From the NCBI GenBank assembly GCA_902613065.1, contig CACMFU010000002.1, positions 1 to 64,000 on the forward strand: a stretch of 64,000 nucleotides of DNA. The letters are read 5' to 3'. The position numbers and the translations under genes are program-made. Below are positions 1-11,798 of this stretch, in pieces (the stretch's first letter is position 1; every line of letters starts with the position of its first letter). Source of the stretch: an uncultured Pelagibacteraceae bacterium. Its GTDB lineage: Bacteria; Pseudomonadota; Alphaproteobacteria; Pelagibacterales; Pelagibacteraceae. The notes beneath the pieces are model-generated. The model saw only the letters and a list, made by a program, of their open reading frames with translations. It was not told the origin of the DNA and searched no databases.

Positions 1-1
1 T

Positions 2-82
2 CACCCATCTTCAACAAATAGAATTAATAATATTACAAATTGGATAAACGAAATTATTATTAAATATCCGCCTATTGCTTAA
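2..82 (+). CDS. 3' end of a CDS truncated by window start (possible M48-type peptidase C-terminus)
   Basis: Frame 2 open from window start to TAA at 80-82: HPSSTNRINNITNWINEIIIKYPPIA*; HPS..RI pattern resembles M48 peptidase C-termini. Confidence 0.4.
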   Translation, partial: HPSSTNRINNITNWINEIIIKYPPIA

Positions 83-83
83 G

Positions 84-159
<76 letters not shown>

Positions 160-209
160 CCAAGAAGCGTTTTTATATTGATTTTTTTTTATTAATCAAT
201 GTTAAAAAT

Positions 210-1322
210 TTACAATTTCTTGATGTACTTATCGTGAAATTCATCAAAAGTACCATGTTTTATATTGTCTCTGATATTTCTCATTAAATCTTGATAAAAG
301 TTGATGTTATTAAGGGTCAGAATCATTGAGGCCAACATTTCGTTGGTATTAAATAAATGATTTAAATAATTCTTAGAATATTTATTTAAATTGAACTTTG
401 TGACACTTCTATCCAGTGGAGTATTATCATTTTTATATTTTGAGTTTCTAATTTGAATTTGTCCTTCCCATGTAAAAGCCAAGCCAGTTCTCCCCGATCT
501 CGTTGGCATTACACAGTCAAACATATCAACACCTCTCTTAACTGCACCGAGTATATCAGATGGAGTACCAACACCCATTAAATATCTTGGTTTTTCTTTA
601 GGCATATGATCTTTTATTCCATCAAGAACATCAAACATTTCATCTTGTGTTTCCCCTACTGCCAATCCTCCTAGAGCATATCCATTAAATCCAATATCGA
701 TAAGATTGTTTAAAGATTTGATTCTTAGATCATTAAATAATCCACCTTGTACAATTCCAAATAAACCTTTGTGGTCATTTATTCCAAATGCATCTTTTGA
801 TCTTTTTGCCCACTCTGATGATAATTCCATTGATTTTTTAATTTTATCATAATCTTTTGTATTTTTAGGGCATTCATCCATAACCATTACTATGTCTGAG
901 TTCAAACCTTTTTGAATTCTTATGCTTTCTTCAGGGCTTAAAATAAAAGTTTTACCATCTATATGTGATTGAAAAATTGCACCTTTATCTCTATCGATTT
1001 TATTTAATTTTGACAGAGACATAACTTGAAAACCACCTGAGTCCGTTAAAATTGGTAAATCACAATTCATAAATTCATGAAGTCCTCCAACGCTTTCAAT
1101 TCTTTCAACACCAGGCCTTATCATTAAATGATATGTATTTGATAAAATTATCTCACTACCTGTTTTTTTTATATCTTCTAAAAATACACCTTTAACAGTT
1201 GCTTGTGTACCAACAGGCATAAATGCAGGAGTGTTTATATTGCCTCTATGGGTCTCTATAACTCCTACTCTTGCATAATTTTGAGTATGATGAACATTAA
1301 AATTGAAATCTTTTAATGACAT
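210..1322 (-). CDS. tgt: queuine tRNA-ribosyltransferase
   Basis: 370 aa; TDSGGFQVMSL, GGLAVGE, PRYLMGVGTP motifs. Confidence 0.97.
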   Translation of the reverse strand: MSLKDFNFNVHHTQNYARVGVIETHRGNINTPAFMPVGTQATVKGVFLEDIKKTGSEIILSNTYHLMIRPGVERIESVGGLHEFMNCDLPILTDSGGFQVMSLSKLNKIDRDKGAIFQSHIDGKTFILSPEESIRIQKGLNSDIVMVMDECPKNTKDYDKIKKSMELSSEWAKRSKDAFGINDHKGLFGIVQGGLFNDLRIKSLNNLIDIGFNGYALGGLAVGETQDEMFDVLDGIKDHMPKEKPRYLMGVGTPSDILGAVKRGVDMFDCVMPTRSGRTGLAFTWEGQIQIRNSKYKNDNTPLDRSVTKFNLNKYSKNYLNHLFNTNEMLASMILTLNNINFYQDLMRNIRDNIKHGTFDEFHDKYIKKL

Positions 1323-1333
1323 TCATTATTTAA

Positions 1334-1891
1334 TTATTGAGATTTAAAACTAATAATTTTATCTGGATTTGAAACTGCTCCGTTATCTCCATCACCTTTT
1401 GTAATCATATCAACAAATTCCATTCCTTCTATTACTTTTCCAAAAACAGTATATTGTCTATCTAGGAAAGGTGCTGGTTTAAAACAAATAAAAAATTGAC
1501 TATTGGCGCTATTAGGATCTGATGATCTTGCCATAGAAACAGTCCCTCTATCATGAGGAAGGTCATTAAATTCTTGATTTAAATCTGGTAAATCGGATCC
1601 ACCTATACCTGCCCTTCTTAAATCGAAATCTTTAGAAGATGAATTTCCAAATTTTACATCACCTGTTTGTGCCATAAACCCATCAATTACTCTGTGAAAA
1701 ACAACATTATCATATTGTCCTGAGTCTGCTAACTCTTGTATTCTTTTTACATGATTTGGTGCAACATCTGGGTACATTTCAATTTTTACATCACCATCTT
1801 TTAATTTTAAAATCATTATATTCTCCTTTGCTATTAAATTTGTTGATAAAAAAATAAAAAAAATAATTAAAATATTTAAAAATTTATTCAT
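1334..1891 (-). CDS. peptidylprolyl isomerase, cyclophilin type, with signal peptide
   Basis: 185 aa; VVFHRVIDGFMAQTGD, SANSQFFI motifs. Confidence 0.93.
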   Translation of the reverse strand: MNKFLNILIIFFIFLSTNLIAKENIMILKLKDGDVKIEMYPDVAPNHVKRIQELADSGQYDNVVFHRVIDGFMAQTGDVKFGNSSSKDFDLRRAGIGGSDLPDLNQEFNDLPHDRGTVSMARSSDPNSANSQFFICFKPAPFLDRQYTVFGKVIEGMEFVDMITKGDGDNGAVSNPDKIISFKSQ

Positions 1892-2378
1892 AAACCTCTT
1901 TCAATGATTTAATTGTACTTTTGGTCGTAAATTTTTTCAAATCACCATTATGCTGAGCGATTTCTTTAACAAACCTAGATGATATTATTTGATTTTCAAC
2001 ATCTGACATTAAAAAAATTGTCTCAACTTGATTATTAAGTTTTCTATTCATTCCAGCAAGTTGGAATTCGTACTCAAAATCAGAAACTGCTCTTAAGCCT
2101 CTTAAGATTATATTTGATTTATATTTTTTACAAAGGTCTGTTGTCAAAGTATTAAATTTTATAACATCAACTTTATTTTTTTTAAATTTCAGATCTTTGT
2201 AAAGAGCTCTTTTAACAATTTCTATTCTTTCATCTAATGAAAATAGGAAGTTTTTCTGATTTCCATCTGAAATACCTACAATTACTTTATCTACTATCTT
2301 AAGTGATTTTTTAATGACATCTATATGACCAAAAGTAATTGGATCAAAAGTTCCTGGATAGATAGCTATATTTTTCAT
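1884..2378 (-). CDS. coaD: phosphopantetheine adenylyltransferase
   Basis: 164 aa; YPGTFDPITFGHIDVI and LRGLRAVSDFEYE motifs. Confidence 0.96.
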   Translation of the reverse strand: MKNIAIYPGTFDPITFGHIDVIKKSLKIVDKVIVGISDGNQKNFLFSLDERIEIVKRALYKDLKFKKNKVDVIKFNTLTTDLCKKYKSNIILRGLRAVSDFEYEFQLAGMNRKLNNQVETIFLMSDVENQIISSRFVKEIAQHNGDLKKFTTKSTIKSLKEVYE

Positions 2379-4951
2379 TAAATAAGATTATCATCTAATT
2401 TAATAGCAGAAACTACTTTTTCATCCCCAGTCAGTTTAATTATTCTAACACCTTGCGTATTACGACCAGCTATTCTTATTTCTTTAACAGCTGTTCTTAT
2501 TACTCTACCTTTATTTGTTGAAATTAATATTTGATCTCCTTCAAAAACAGGAAAAGATGAAGAAACATTCCCGTTTCTTTGTGAATTGACAATACCAATA
2601 ATTCCCTTTCCTCCTCTATTTGTAACTCTATAATCATAGTGAGATGTTCTCTTACCATAACCATTTTCTGTAATAGACAGAATGAACTTTTCTTTAGCTT
2701 TAATTTCTGATTTTTGGTCTTTATTTTTTGCTTTCTTATTTGAATCATGATCAATAATAGACAAAGATACGATAGTATCATTTTCTGCTAAATTGATACC
2801 TCTTATACCTTTTGATGATCTACCTTTGAAAACTCTAAGTTTTTTTGATTCAAACCTAATGCATTTTCCTAATTTAGTACTTAAAATTATATCCTGATCA
2901 TCTCTACAAATTTTAACACCAATAATTTTATCATTACCGTCAAGTTTCATTGCAATTTTACCTGAAGCATTAATTGAGGTAAAATCTTCAAGATTATTCT
3001 TTCTGATTTTACCTTCACTTGTTGCAAAAATGATATGCATGTCTTTTGTATCAACATCACTATCTGGAAACGGCATAATTGAACTAATTGATTGATGATT
3101 TTTTAAAGGAAGAATATTAAATAAAGACTTACCTTTTGATGCGGCTGACCCTTCTGGAATTTTCCAAGCTTTAACTTTGTATGCTAATCCTTCTGTAGAG
3201 AAAAATAGAACAGATGTGTGAGTATTTACTGATAATGTTTGTACTACAGAGTCTTCATCCCTTGTCTTAATGCCTGTTTTACCCTTTCCGCCTCTTTTCT
3301 GTTGTTTAACATTACTTAATGCACCTCTTTTAATGTATCCTTGTAAAGTAATTGTAATTATTACAGACTCTTTTTGAATAGTTTCTTCAATATTATAGTT
3401 TAAAACAGCATCTATAATCTGTGTTCTTCTCGGAGATGAAAATTTCTCTTTAATTTGAGATAACTCATTACTAATTACTTTTAATAGTTCGCTTTTTGAA
3501 TTTATTATTTTTTTATACTTTGTAATCAATTCAGATAATTTTTTTATTTCTTCTTCAATTTCGTTAATTCCAAGAGCTGTTAATTTTTGTAATCTAAGTT
3601 CTAATATTGATGTAACCTGAGTTTCAGATAAATTATATGAACCTTTATAATTTTTACTATCAACTAATTTAATTAATTTTGCAGATTTTGCAATTTTCCA
3701 TTTAGTTTTTATAAGAGTATTTTTTGCTTCCTCTGGATTTTTTGAAGATCTAATAATTTTTATTACTTTATCAATATTTTCTACACTAACAGATAAACCA
3801 AGTAATACATGAACACGGTCTTCGGCTTTTTTTAAATCATATTTAGTTTTTTTAATGACTACATCTTCTCTAAATTTTAAAAAGTTCTCTAAAAAATCTT
3901 TTAGTGAACATGTTTTAGGTTTGTTATCAACAATGGCTAATGAATTAAAACCGAATGAAGTTTCAATGGATGTATATTTATAAAGTTGTCTTTTTATTGT
4001 CTCGGGCTCAACGCTTCTTCTTAGATCGATAGCAACTCTTATACCTTCTCTATTGGATTCATCTCTAATGTCACTTATACCCTCAATCTTTTTATCTCTA
4101 ACTAATTCTGCAATTTTTTCATTTAAGTTAGATTTGTTTACTTGATAAGGTATTGAAGTAATTACTAATCTATCTTTACCATTTTTAAGATTTTCTACAT
4201 TTATTTCACCCCTAATTTTAAAAGAACCTCTGCCTGTTTTGTATCCTTCTCGAATAATATCTTTACCGATAATAACTCCTCCTGTTGGAAAATCAGGGCC
4301 AGGTATATGCTTCATTAACTCTTTAACTTTAATATCTTTATTTTTTATAAGCGCTAAAGTTCCATCAATAATTTCACCAAGATTATGTGGTGGTATACTA
4401 GTAGCCATACCAACAGCTATACCTCCAGCTCCATTTACTAAAAGATTAGGATATTGAGCTGGCAATACTGTAGGCTCTTGCTCAGTTTCGTCGTAATTAC
4501 TTTTAAATGAGACAGTATTTTTTTCTATATCATCAATCAAAAATTGAGAAATTTTTGCAAGTTTGGTTTCTGTATACCTCATTGCTGCAGGTGGATCACC
4601 ATCGATTGAACCAAAATTGCCCTGACCATCAATTAAAGGAACGCTCATTGAAAAATCTTGAACCATTCTAACCAAGGCATCATACACAGCTTGATCACCA
4701 TGCGGATGATATTTACCAATTACGTCTCCAACAATTCTTGCAGATTTTCTAAATTGTTTTGACCAATCAAAACCACCTTTGTGCATTGCATATAAAATTC
4801 TTCTGTGAACAGGTTTAAGTCCGTCTCTTATGTCGGGTAATGCCCTACTAATTATTACGCTCATGGCGTAAGATAAATATGATGAACTCATTTCATCATA
4901 CATTGAAATTGGTTTGATATTTAAATCTTTAGTTACTTCGTTTTTTTGCAT
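2378..4951 (-). CDS. gyrA: DNA gyrase subunit A
   Basis: 857 aa; [33 protein letters not shown], catalytic Tyr region AMRYTETKL, GyrA-box-like QKRGGKG. Confidence 0.98.
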   Translation of the reverse strand: MQKNEVTKDLNIKPISMYDEMSSSYLSYAMSVIISRALPDIRDGLKPVHRRILYAMHKGGFDWSKQFRKSARIVGDVIGKYHPHGDQAVYDALVRMVQDFSMSVPLIDGQGNFGSIDGDPPAAMRYTETKLAKISQFLIDDIEKNTVSFKSNYDETEQEPTVLPAQYPNLLVNGAGGIAVGMATSIPPHNLGEIIDGTLALIKNKDIKVKELMKHIPGPDFPTGGVIIGKDIIREGYKTGRGSFKIRGEINVENLKNGKDRLVITSIPYQVNKSNLNEKIAELVRDKKIEGISDIRDESNREGIRVAIDLRRSVEPETIKRQLYKYTSIETSFGFNSLAIVDNKPKTCSLKDFLENFLKFREDVVIKKTKYDLKKAEDRVHVLLGLSVSVENIDKVIKIIRSSKNPEEAKNTLIKTKWKIAKSAKLIKLVDSKNYKGSYNLSETQVTSILELRLQKLTALGINEIEEEIKKLSELITKYKKIINSKSELLKVISNELSQIKEKFSSPRRTQIIDAVLNYNIEETIQKESVIITITLQGYIKRGALSNVKQQKRGGKGKTGIKTRDEDSVVQTLSVNTHTSVLFFSTEGLAYKVKAWKIPEGSAASKGKSLFNILPLKNHQSISSIMPFPDSDVDTKDMHIIFATSEGKIRKNNLEDFTSINASGKIAMKLDGNDKIIGVKICRDDQDIILSTKLGKCIRFESKKLRVFKGRSSKGIRGINLAENDTIVSLSIIDHDSNKKAKNKDQKSEIKAKEKFILSITENGYGKRTSHYDYRVTNRGGKGIIGIVNSQRNGNVSSSFPVFEGDQILISTNKGRVIRTAVKEIRIAGRNTQGVRIIKLTGDEKVVSAIKLDDNLI

Positions 4952-4955
4952 TTAT

Positions 4956-5402
4956 TTAGAAAGGGATATCATCGTCTAACTCGTTTTGAGCCATAGAACT
5001 ATCATCAAAACTTTGTTTGTTATCTTGAGATGGAATTGAATTTTGATTTCCCCCACCTAACATTGTTAATGATGAATTGTATCCTTGAATTAAAATTTCA
5101 GTAGAATATTTATCCTGACCTGATTGTTCATCTTTCCATTTTCTAGTAGTGAGTTGTCCTTCAACGTATACTTGTGCTCCTTTTTTTAAATATTGTTGAA
5201 CTACATTTACTAGTCCTTCATTGAAAACAACTACTCTATGCCATTCTGTTTTTTCCTTTTTTTCACCGGTATTTTTATCTTTCCATGATTGACTGGTAGC
5301 TAGGCTTAATCTTGCTACACTTTTACCGTTAACCATTTGTTTAACTTCTGGATCTGCGCCTAATCGACCGATTAAAAGTACTTTATTTAAGCTTCCTGCC
5401 AT
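4956..5402 (-). CDS. ssb: single-stranded DNA-binding protein
   Basis: 148 aa; N-terminal OB fold, acidic C-terminus LDDDIPF. Confidence 0.97.
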   Translation of the reverse strand: MAGSLNKVLLIGRLGADPEVKQMVNGKSVARLSLATSQSWKDKNTGEKKEKTEWHRVVVFNEGLVNVVQQYLKKGAQVYVEGQLTTRKWKDEQSGQDKYSTEILIQGYNSSLTMLGGGNQNSIPSQDNKQSFDDSSMAQNELDDDIPF

Positions 5403-5419
5403 AATATTTATATATTTGA

Positions 5420-5437
5420 AATGTTATTTATAACATT
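5420..5437. promoter_or_regulatory. 18-bp inverted repeat AATGTTAT-TT-ATAACATT in ssb/uvrA divergent intergenic region; candidate operator
   Basis: Perfect 8-bp arms read directly from sequence; lies in the presumptive shared promoter region. Confidence 0.5.
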
Positions 5438-5482
5438 AATAGGCTTGAATATTAATTTTATTAATCTAAAGCAACTAAAATT

Positions 5483-8359
5483 ATGCTTAAAAAGATACTT
5501 ATTAAGGGCGCAAAAGAGCACAATTTAAAGAATATTTCACTAGAGATTCCTAAAGACAAATTTGTTGTAATAACGGGTCTATCTGGGTCAGGAAAATCAT
5601 CATTAGCATTTGATACTGTCTATGCCGAAGGTCAAAGACGATATGTTGAAAGTTTATCTGCATATGCAAGACAGTTTTTAGACAAAATGAAAAAACCAAA
5701 TGTAGATTTAATCGAAGGTTTGAGTCCAGCAATTTCGATAGAACAAAAAAATACTTCGAAAAATCCAAGATCAACGGTTGCAACTGTAACCGAAATATAC
5801 GATTACATGAGAGTACTTTATGCAAGAGCTGGAATACCATACTCTCCATTCACTGGTAAACCAATTACTTCACAAACTATTAGTCAAATTGTTGATAAGA
5901 TTAAAGAATTACCAAAAAAATCTACAATATATTTATATGCTCCAGTCGTGCGAGGACGTAAGGGTGAATACAAAAAAGATATATTAGGATACAAAAAAAG
6001 AGGATTTAGAAAAATCAAAGTTGATGACCAATTGTATGATATTGAAAGTGTTCCAGAATTAAATAAAAAACTTAAACACGATATTTCAATCTTAGTTGAT
6101 AGAATTGTAATAAATTCCTCTTTAGGAAACAGATTAGCCGAAAGTGTTGAAACGGCAGTTAATTTAGCAAATGGATTACTTTTTGTAGAATATGAAAATG
6201 AAACACTTCCAAAAAAATACAGAAAAATTGAAAAACTAATTTTTTCTACCAAATTTGCTTGTCCTGAAAGTGGTTTCACTATTGAAGAAATTGAACCAAG
6301 ACTTTTTTCATTCAACAGTCCTTATGGAGCTTGTGAGGAATGTGAAGGTATTGGAATGAAACTAAATGTTGATCCAAATTTAGTTGTTCCAAATGAAAAA
6401 AAATCTATCGCAGATGGTGCAATCGAACCTTGGGCAAAATCTACATCAATGTATTACGCCCAAACATTGGCATCATTATCTAAACATTATGGTTTTTCAT
6501 TAGATGATAAATGGTCAAAATTACCAAAAAAAATTAAGGATGTAATTTTGTATGGATCTGATGATGAAGAAATTAAATTTACTTATGACGATGGCTATGA
6601 GAAGTATTCACATAAAAAAACCTTTGAAGGTGTTGTCAATAATCTAGAGAGAAGATATTTAGAAACAGATAGTGATTGGAAAAGAGAAGAAATTGCTCAA
6701 TATCAATCTGATACAAAATGTGAAAGATGCAATGGTTATCGATTAAAAGATGAAGCTCTGTGTGTTAAAATAAATGAATTAAACATAAGCCAAGTTACAG
6801 AAAAATCAATTTTTGATGCTAAGGAATGGTTTAGATCTTTAGAAGTTAAATTAGACAAAAGACAAATTAAAATTGCTCAACATATATTAAAAGAAATTAA
6901 TGAACGTTTAGATTTTCTTTTAAATGTTGGTCTTGATTATTTAACTTTATCTAGAGAGTCTGGAACATTATCTGGCGGAGAAGCACAAAGGATTAGACTG
7001 GCTTCACAAATTGGATCAGGTTTAACTGGAGTTCTATACGTTTTAGATGAACCATCAATTGGTTTACATCAAAAAGATAATGTTAAGCTTATAGATGCAT
7101 TAAAAAGATTAAGGGACTTAGGTAATACTGTTATTGTTGTTGAGCACGATACAGAAACAATGGAGAATGCAGATCATATAATAGATTTAGGACCTGAAGC
7201 TGGAAATAAAGGTGGAGAAATTGTTGCTGAAGGTACATATGAGCAAATTTTAAAAAATGATAAAAGTATTACTGGAAGATATTTATCAAATAAGAGTTTC
7301 ATACCTATTCCAAAAAACAGAAGACTTGCAAAAAATGGTAGATTTTTAGAAATCAATGGTGCATCAGGAAATAATTTAAATAACGTAAATTTAAAAATAC
7401 CTTTAGGTAATTTCACTTGTGTTACAGGTGTATCTGGAAGTGGTAAATCTACTTTGATACTACAAACTTTATACAATGCATTAAACCTTACTTTAAATAA
7501 TAATAAGTCTAGAAAAATTCCTCAGCCGTTTAGAGGATTTAAAGGAATAGAATTAATTGATAAAGTTATAGATATTGATCAATCACCTATTGGTAGAACT
7601 CCTAGATCAAATCCTGCTACATATACTGGAGCTTTTGGTCCTATCAGAGACTGGTTTACCAATTTACCTGAAGCAAAAAGTAGAGGCTATAAACCTGGAA
7701 GATTTTCTTTCAATGTAAAGGGTGGAAGATGTGAAGCATGTGAAGGAGATGGTGTAATTACTTACGAAATGCACTTTCTTCCTGATGTTTACATAACATG
7801 CGATGAATGCAAGGGCACTAGATACAACAGAGAAACATTAGAGATTAAATTCAAAGATAAGAGTATTGCAGATGTTTTAAATATGACTGTTGATGAAGGA
7901 TGTGAGTATTTTGAAAATATTTCAAACATCAAAACCAAACTTCTAACTTTAAAAAAAGTTGGTCTTGGCTACATAAAAATTGGTCAGCAAGCAACAACCC
8001 TATCTGGTGGAGAAGCTCAACGTATTAAACTTGCTAAAGAACTATCAAAAAGGTCTACAGGAAGAACAATGTATATATTAGACGAACCAACTACTGGATT
8101 GCATCAGCACGATATAAAAAAACTTTTGGAAATTTTACACACTTTTGTTGCAACGGGTAATTCAGTTGTAGTTATTGAGCATAATTTAGATGTTATTAAA
8201 ACTGCCGATTATATTGTAGATATGGGGCCCGAGGGTGGTGTTAAAGGAGGAAATATTATTGCTGAAGGCAAACCCGAGGAAGTTGCAAAAGTAAAAGATA
8301 GCTATACAGGTAAATTTTTAAAGCCTTTATTAGATACGAAATTTAAAAAAACCGCTTAA
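5483..8359 (+). CDS. uvrA: excinuclease ABC subunit A
   Basis: 958 aa; two ABC ATPase modules, zinc-finger CxxC motifs, LSGGEAQRI twice. Confidence 0.98.
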   Translation: MLKKILIKGAKEHNLKNISLEIPKDKFVVITGLSGSGKSSLAFDTVYAEGQRRYVESLSAYARQFLDKMKKPNVDLIEGLSPAISIEQKNTSKNPRSTVATVTEIYDYMRVLYARAGIPYSPFTGKPITSQTISQIVDKIKELPKKSTIYLYAPVVRGRKGEYKKDILGYKKRGFRKIKVDDQLYDIESVPELNKKLKHDISILVDRIVINSSLGNRLAESVETAVNLANGLLFVEYENETLPKKYRKIEKLIFSTKFACPESGFTIEEIEPRLFSFNSPYGACEECEGIGMKLNVDPNLVVPNEKKSIADGAIEPWAKSTSMYYAQTLASLSKHYGFSLDDKWSKLPKKIKDVILYGSDDEEIKFTYDDGYEKYSHKKTFEGVVNNLERRYLETDSDWKREEIAQYQSDTKCERCNGYRLKDEALCVKINELNISQVTEKSIFDAKEWFRSLEVKLDKRQIKIAQHILKEINERLDFLLNVGLDYLTLSRESGTLSGGEAQRIRLASQIGSGLTGVLYVLDEPSIGLHQKDNVKLIDALKRLRDLGNTVIVVEHDTETMENADHIIDLGPEAGNKGGEIVAEGTYEQILKNDKSITGRYLSNKSFIPIPKNRRLAKNGRFLEINGASGNNLNNVNLKIPLGNFTCVTGVSGSGKSTLILQTLYNALNLTLNNNKSRKIPQPFRGFKGIELIDKVIDIDQSPIGRTPRSNPATYTGAFGPIRDWFTNLPEAKSRGYKPGRFSFNVKGGRCEACEGDGVITYEMHFLPDVYITCDECKGTRYNRETLEIKFKDKSIADVLNMTVDEGCEYFENISNIKTKLLTLKKVGLGYIKIGQQATTLSGGEAQRIKLAKELSKRSTGRTMYILDEPTTGLHQHDIKKLLEILHTFVATGNSVVVIEHNLDVIKTADYIVDMGPEGGVKGGNIIAEGKPEEVAKVKDSYTGKFLKPLLDTKFKKTA

Positions 8360-8394
8360 TCTTTATAGAAAAATAATATAAAATCACATTATAG

Positions 8395-8997
8395 ATGACT
8401 TCGATATTACAATCATTATCAAAAACTGTTCATTTGTCATTGGCTATTGCAATACTACTATTCATTGGTCTTTACATCGGCAATGGTGGATTTGATTTTG
8501 ATGTTTTATTTTGGAGCTGGTTATTAAGATATGTCCATGTCACTGTAAGTATTATGTGGATTGGTTTACTGTGGTATTTCAATTTTGTTCAAATTCCTAA
8601 CATGGCTAAAATTCCAGACGAACAAAAACCAGCTATAGGCAAAGTTATAGCCCCTGCAGCATTATTTTGGTTTAGATGGGCAGCATTATTTACAATCATA
8701 TCCGGATTACTATTAGCCTATTTTAATGGATACGTTCATCAAGCGATGACATTAGGAATTGGATCAGGTGGAGGAAAAAATACTGCAATAGGAATTGGAA
8801 TGTGGTTAGGGTTAATAATGGCATTCAATGTTTGGTTTGTTATCTGGCCAAATCAAAAAAGAGCTTTAGGCATGGTTGAGTGTGAACCTGAAGTTAAAGC
8901 TAAATCAGCAAAGACTGCAATGCTGTTTTCTAGAACAAATACACTTTTATCATTACCAATGTTGTTAACAATGGTAGCAGCACAAAATCTTTATTAA
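8395..8997 (+). CDS. urate hydroxylase PuuD-like membrane protein (membrane domain only)
   Basis: 200 aa, several TM segments; RYVHVTVSIMWIGLLWYFNFVQIP and WFVIWPNQKRALG resemble the PuuD N-terminal family. Confidence 0.65.
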   Translation: MTSILQSLSKTVHLSLAIAILLFIGLYIGNGGFDFDVLFWSWLLRYVHVTVSIMWIGLLWYFNFVQIPNMAKIPDEQKPAIGKVIAPAALFWFRWAALFTIISGLLLAYFNGYVHQAMTLGIGSGGGKNTAIGIGMWLGLIMAFNVWFVIWPNQKRALGMVECEPEVKAKSAKTAMLFSRTNTLLSLPMLLTMVAAQNLY

Positions 8998-9891
8998 TTA
9001 TTCTTTTTCTTCCTTAACAATTGTTCTTTGGCTAACTTTTAAAGAGACTAGTACTGGGTTTGCAATATAAATTGATGAGTAAGTTCCAAAAATTACTCCC
9101 AATATCATTGCTAAAGAAAATCCTTTTAATATTTCTCCGCCAAAAATAAATATAGATAAAAGTGCTAACAATGTAGTAACTGAAGTTATTATTGTTCGGG
9201 ATAAAGTTTCATTTATTGAGATATTTGTTAATTCAAATATTTTAACATCTGCATATTTGCGCAAATTTTCTCTAACTCTATCGAATATTACAACTGTATC
9301 ATTCATTGAATATCCAACTATTGTTAAAACAGCTGCTACGATAGAAAGATTGATTTCTAATGAAAATACAGAAAATACTCCCAATGTTATTATTACGTCA
9401 TGAAATAACGCTAAAATGGCTCCAAGACTAAATTGCCACTCAAATCTGATCCAAATATATAAAAGCATAGCTGCCAAAGATAAAGCAATCGCTATTACCC
9501 CTGATCTCAAAAGTTCTGCACTAACTTTAGGTCCAACATTTTCTACTCTTCTAAAATCAACTGAACCTATAGAATTTGATAGCTTAGTTTTTATCTCTTC
9601 TATAAATTGTGGGTCATTTGAATTTTGTTTTTCAAACTTAATTACAAAATCAGTTTCATTTCCGAAGTTTTTCACAGAGACATCTCCAAGATTCATTTGA
9701 TTAAAACTATCTCTTATTTTTGTAATATTAGCAGATGATTTGTCAGTCCTTAGCTCTATTAAAGTACCCCCTTTAAAATCAACACCAAAATTCAATCCTT
9801 TAAAAATTAAGAAAACTAAGGAAGCAATAATTAATATACCTGAAAGTATATTAAAACTTTTATAAAACTTGTTAAAATAGATTGTTTTCAT
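8998..9891 (-). CDS. secF: protein translocase subunit SecF
   Basis: 297 aa; GVDFKGGTLIE, YSMNDTVVIFDRVREN motifs; adjacent to secD. Confidence 0.97.
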   Translation of the reverse strand: MKTIYFNKFYKSFNILSGILIIASLVFLIFKGLNFGVDFKGGTLIELRTDKSSANITKIRDSFNQMNLGDVSVKNFGNETDFVIKFEKQNSNDPQFIEEIKTKLSNSIGSVDFRRVENVGPKVSAELLRSGVIAIALSLAAMLLYIWIRFEWQFSLGAILALFHDVIITLGVFSVFSLEINLSIVAAVLTIVGYSMNDTVVIFDRVRENLRKYADVKIFELTNISINETLSRTIITSVTTLLALLSIFIFGGEILKGFSLAMILGVIFGTYSSIYIANPVLVSLKVSQRTIVKEEKE

Positions 9892-11444
9892 TATATAAGT
9901 TTTTCCTTATGTTTATTTTTGATGACATAGTAAGCAGTAATCAAACGAGCAATGAAATATACTGAAAATAGTGTTGTAAGTATTCCAACTCCAAGAGTTA
10001 TAGAAAATCCTTTAATTGGACCTGAACCCATGAAAAAAAGGATTACTGCAGCGATTAAAGTTGTAATATTGGCATCTAAAATTGTTGTTCGTGATTTTGT
10101 ATAACCAGAATCAAAAGCTACAATTGAATTATTTTCATTTTTTAATTCTTCTTTAATTCTCTCAAAAATTAAAACATTTGCATCAACAGCCATACCTACT
10201 GTTAAAATAATACCTGCAATTCCAGGAAGTGTAAGAGTTGCCTCAAATAATGTTAGAATACCGACTAATAAAAATAAATTAGAAATTAAGGCTAAGTTAG
10301 CAATTAAGCCAAAAAATCTATATTTATAAAACATAAAGGCAACGACTAAGATAAATCCTATTATCAATGACATAATTCCTGCATTAATTGAGTCTTTTCC
10401 AAGGTCAGGACCTACAGTTCTTTCTTCGATAATATTAAGTGGAGCCGGCAAAGCACCTGATCTTAAAAGTAAAGCTAAATCTGTTGCTGATTGAAAGGTG
10501 AAATTACCAGATATCTGTCCATTTCCTCCAATAATTGGTTCTCTGACTTCAGGAGCACTAATAATTTTTCCATCCAAAACAATTGCTAACCTTTTTCCAA
10601 CACCATTTGAAGTCGCTTTACCAAACTTTTTTGCTCCTACCCTATCTAAACTAAATGAAACAACTGTCTCATTAGTTTGATTATTCATAGTTGGCTTGGC
10701 ATCCATAAGATTATCACCACTTAAAACAATTCGTTTACTAACAATGGCCTCACTAGAGCCATCCTCAAAAGAAAGTTTTTCTGTTCCAAATGATTCTTCA
10801 GAACTACTGGATATAAATTGGAATGTTAGGTTTGCTGTTTTACCTAATAAAGATTTAATTCTACCAGGATCGTCTAATCCTGGCAACTCAACAAGAATTC
10901 TATCATTACCTCTTTTTAAAATATTTGGCTCATTAGTTCCTACTTCATCAACTCTTCTTCTTACAATTTCAATTGCTTGATCTAATGAGGAATTTTTTAA
11001 CAATACTAATCCATAGTCAGAAAATTCTAACTTGAATGAGGTATCCATGTTTTCAAAGTTAAATTGATGTGATTTATATTGTTGAAAATAAGGATTTATC
11101 TCACTTTTATCATCATCTAAAAGAGATTTAACATCTTCAATCTTAGAATTTTCAACATCGAATATAATTGACTTATCCTCAATTACAAAATTTCTAACCT
11201 TAATATCTTTATCTTTGAAAAATTTTTTAAACTCTAATACTTTACTTTGCAATCTTTGAGTAATGACTGGTTCGTTATCTATCTCTAACAATAAATAAGA
11301 ACCACCTTGTAAATCTAATCCTAATTTTATATTTTTTGAGAAAAATTCATCATCAACTTTTGTAAAGTTGGAAATAGTAAAATATGAAATAATAAGTGTA
11401 AAAATTAAAACACTAAAAACTCTTAATTTAGAAAAATATAACAC
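9891..11444 (-). CDS. secD: protein translocase subunit SecD
   Basis: 517 aa; LGLDLQGGSYLLLE, GMAVDANVLIFERIKEE motifs. Confidence 0.97.
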   Translation of the reverse strand: MLYFSKLRVFSVLIFTLIISYFTISNFTKVDDEFFSKNIKLGLDLQGGSYLLLEIDNEPVITQRLQSKVLEFKKFFKDKDIKVRNFVIEDKSIIFDVENSKIEDVKSLLDDDKSEINPYFQQYKSHQFNFENMDTSFKLEFSDYGLVLLKNSSLDQAIEIVRRRVDEVGTNEPNILKRGNDRILVELPGLDDPGRIKSLLGKTANLTFQFISSSSEESFGTEKLSFEDGSSEAIVSKRIVLSGDNLMDAKPTMNNQTNETVVSFSLDRVGAKKFGKATSNGVGKRLAIVLDGKIISAPEVREPIIGGNGQISGNFTFQSATDLALLLRSGALPAPLNIIEERTVGPDLGKDSINAGIMSLIIGFILVVAFMFYKYRFFGLIANLALISNLFLLVGILTLFEATLTLPGIAGIILTVGMAVDANVLIFERIKEELKNENNSIVAFDSGYTKSRTTILDANITTLIAAVILFFMGSGPIKGFSITLGVGILTTLFSVYFIARLITAYYVIKNKHKEKLI

Positions 11445-11456
11445 TTTAGGAAGTTA

Positions 11457-11741
11457 TTATTTTTTTGGTTCAGCGTTAGTAACTAGTCCTTGTATTCCTG
11501 TAGCTCGAACAATTTCAACTTTAACATTATCAGCTATCATAACTTCTACTTTTTCATTATCGATAACTCGTTCTACAGTGCCAACGATACCGCCAGACGT
11601 AATAACTTTATCTCCACGCTTTAAAGCTTCAACCATAGCCTTGTGTTCTTTAACTTTCTTTTGCTGGGGTCTAATTAAGAAAAAGTAAAATATTACGAAT
11701 ATTAAAATTAGGGGTATAAATTGTCCAATTCCTGCGTCCAT
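11457..11741 (-). CDS. yajC: preprotein translocase subunit YajC
   Basis: 94 aa; FYFFLIRPQQKKVKEH, GDKVITSGGIVGTV; upstream of secD. Confidence 0.95.
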   Translation of the reverse strand: MDAGIGQFIPLILIFVIFYFFLIRPQQKKVKEHKAMVEALKRGDKVITSGGIVGTVERVIDNEKVEVMIADNVKVEIVRATGIQGLVTNAEPKK

Positions 11742-11798
11742 GTTAAGTCCTTAAAAAGTTAACGATTATTTATACCATATACTTTTAGAAGACAACTC

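Noticed and set aside
2524-2781. 85-aa ORF inside gyrA
   Set aside because: Out-of-frame shadow ORF in an intact gyrA.
5550-6315. Minus-strand ORFs of 99 and 143 aa inside uvrA
   Set aside because: Antisense shadows of a well-conserved gene, no recognisable domains.
10498-10980. Plus-strand ORFs inside secD
   Set aside because: Antisense shadows; no RBS or domain support.
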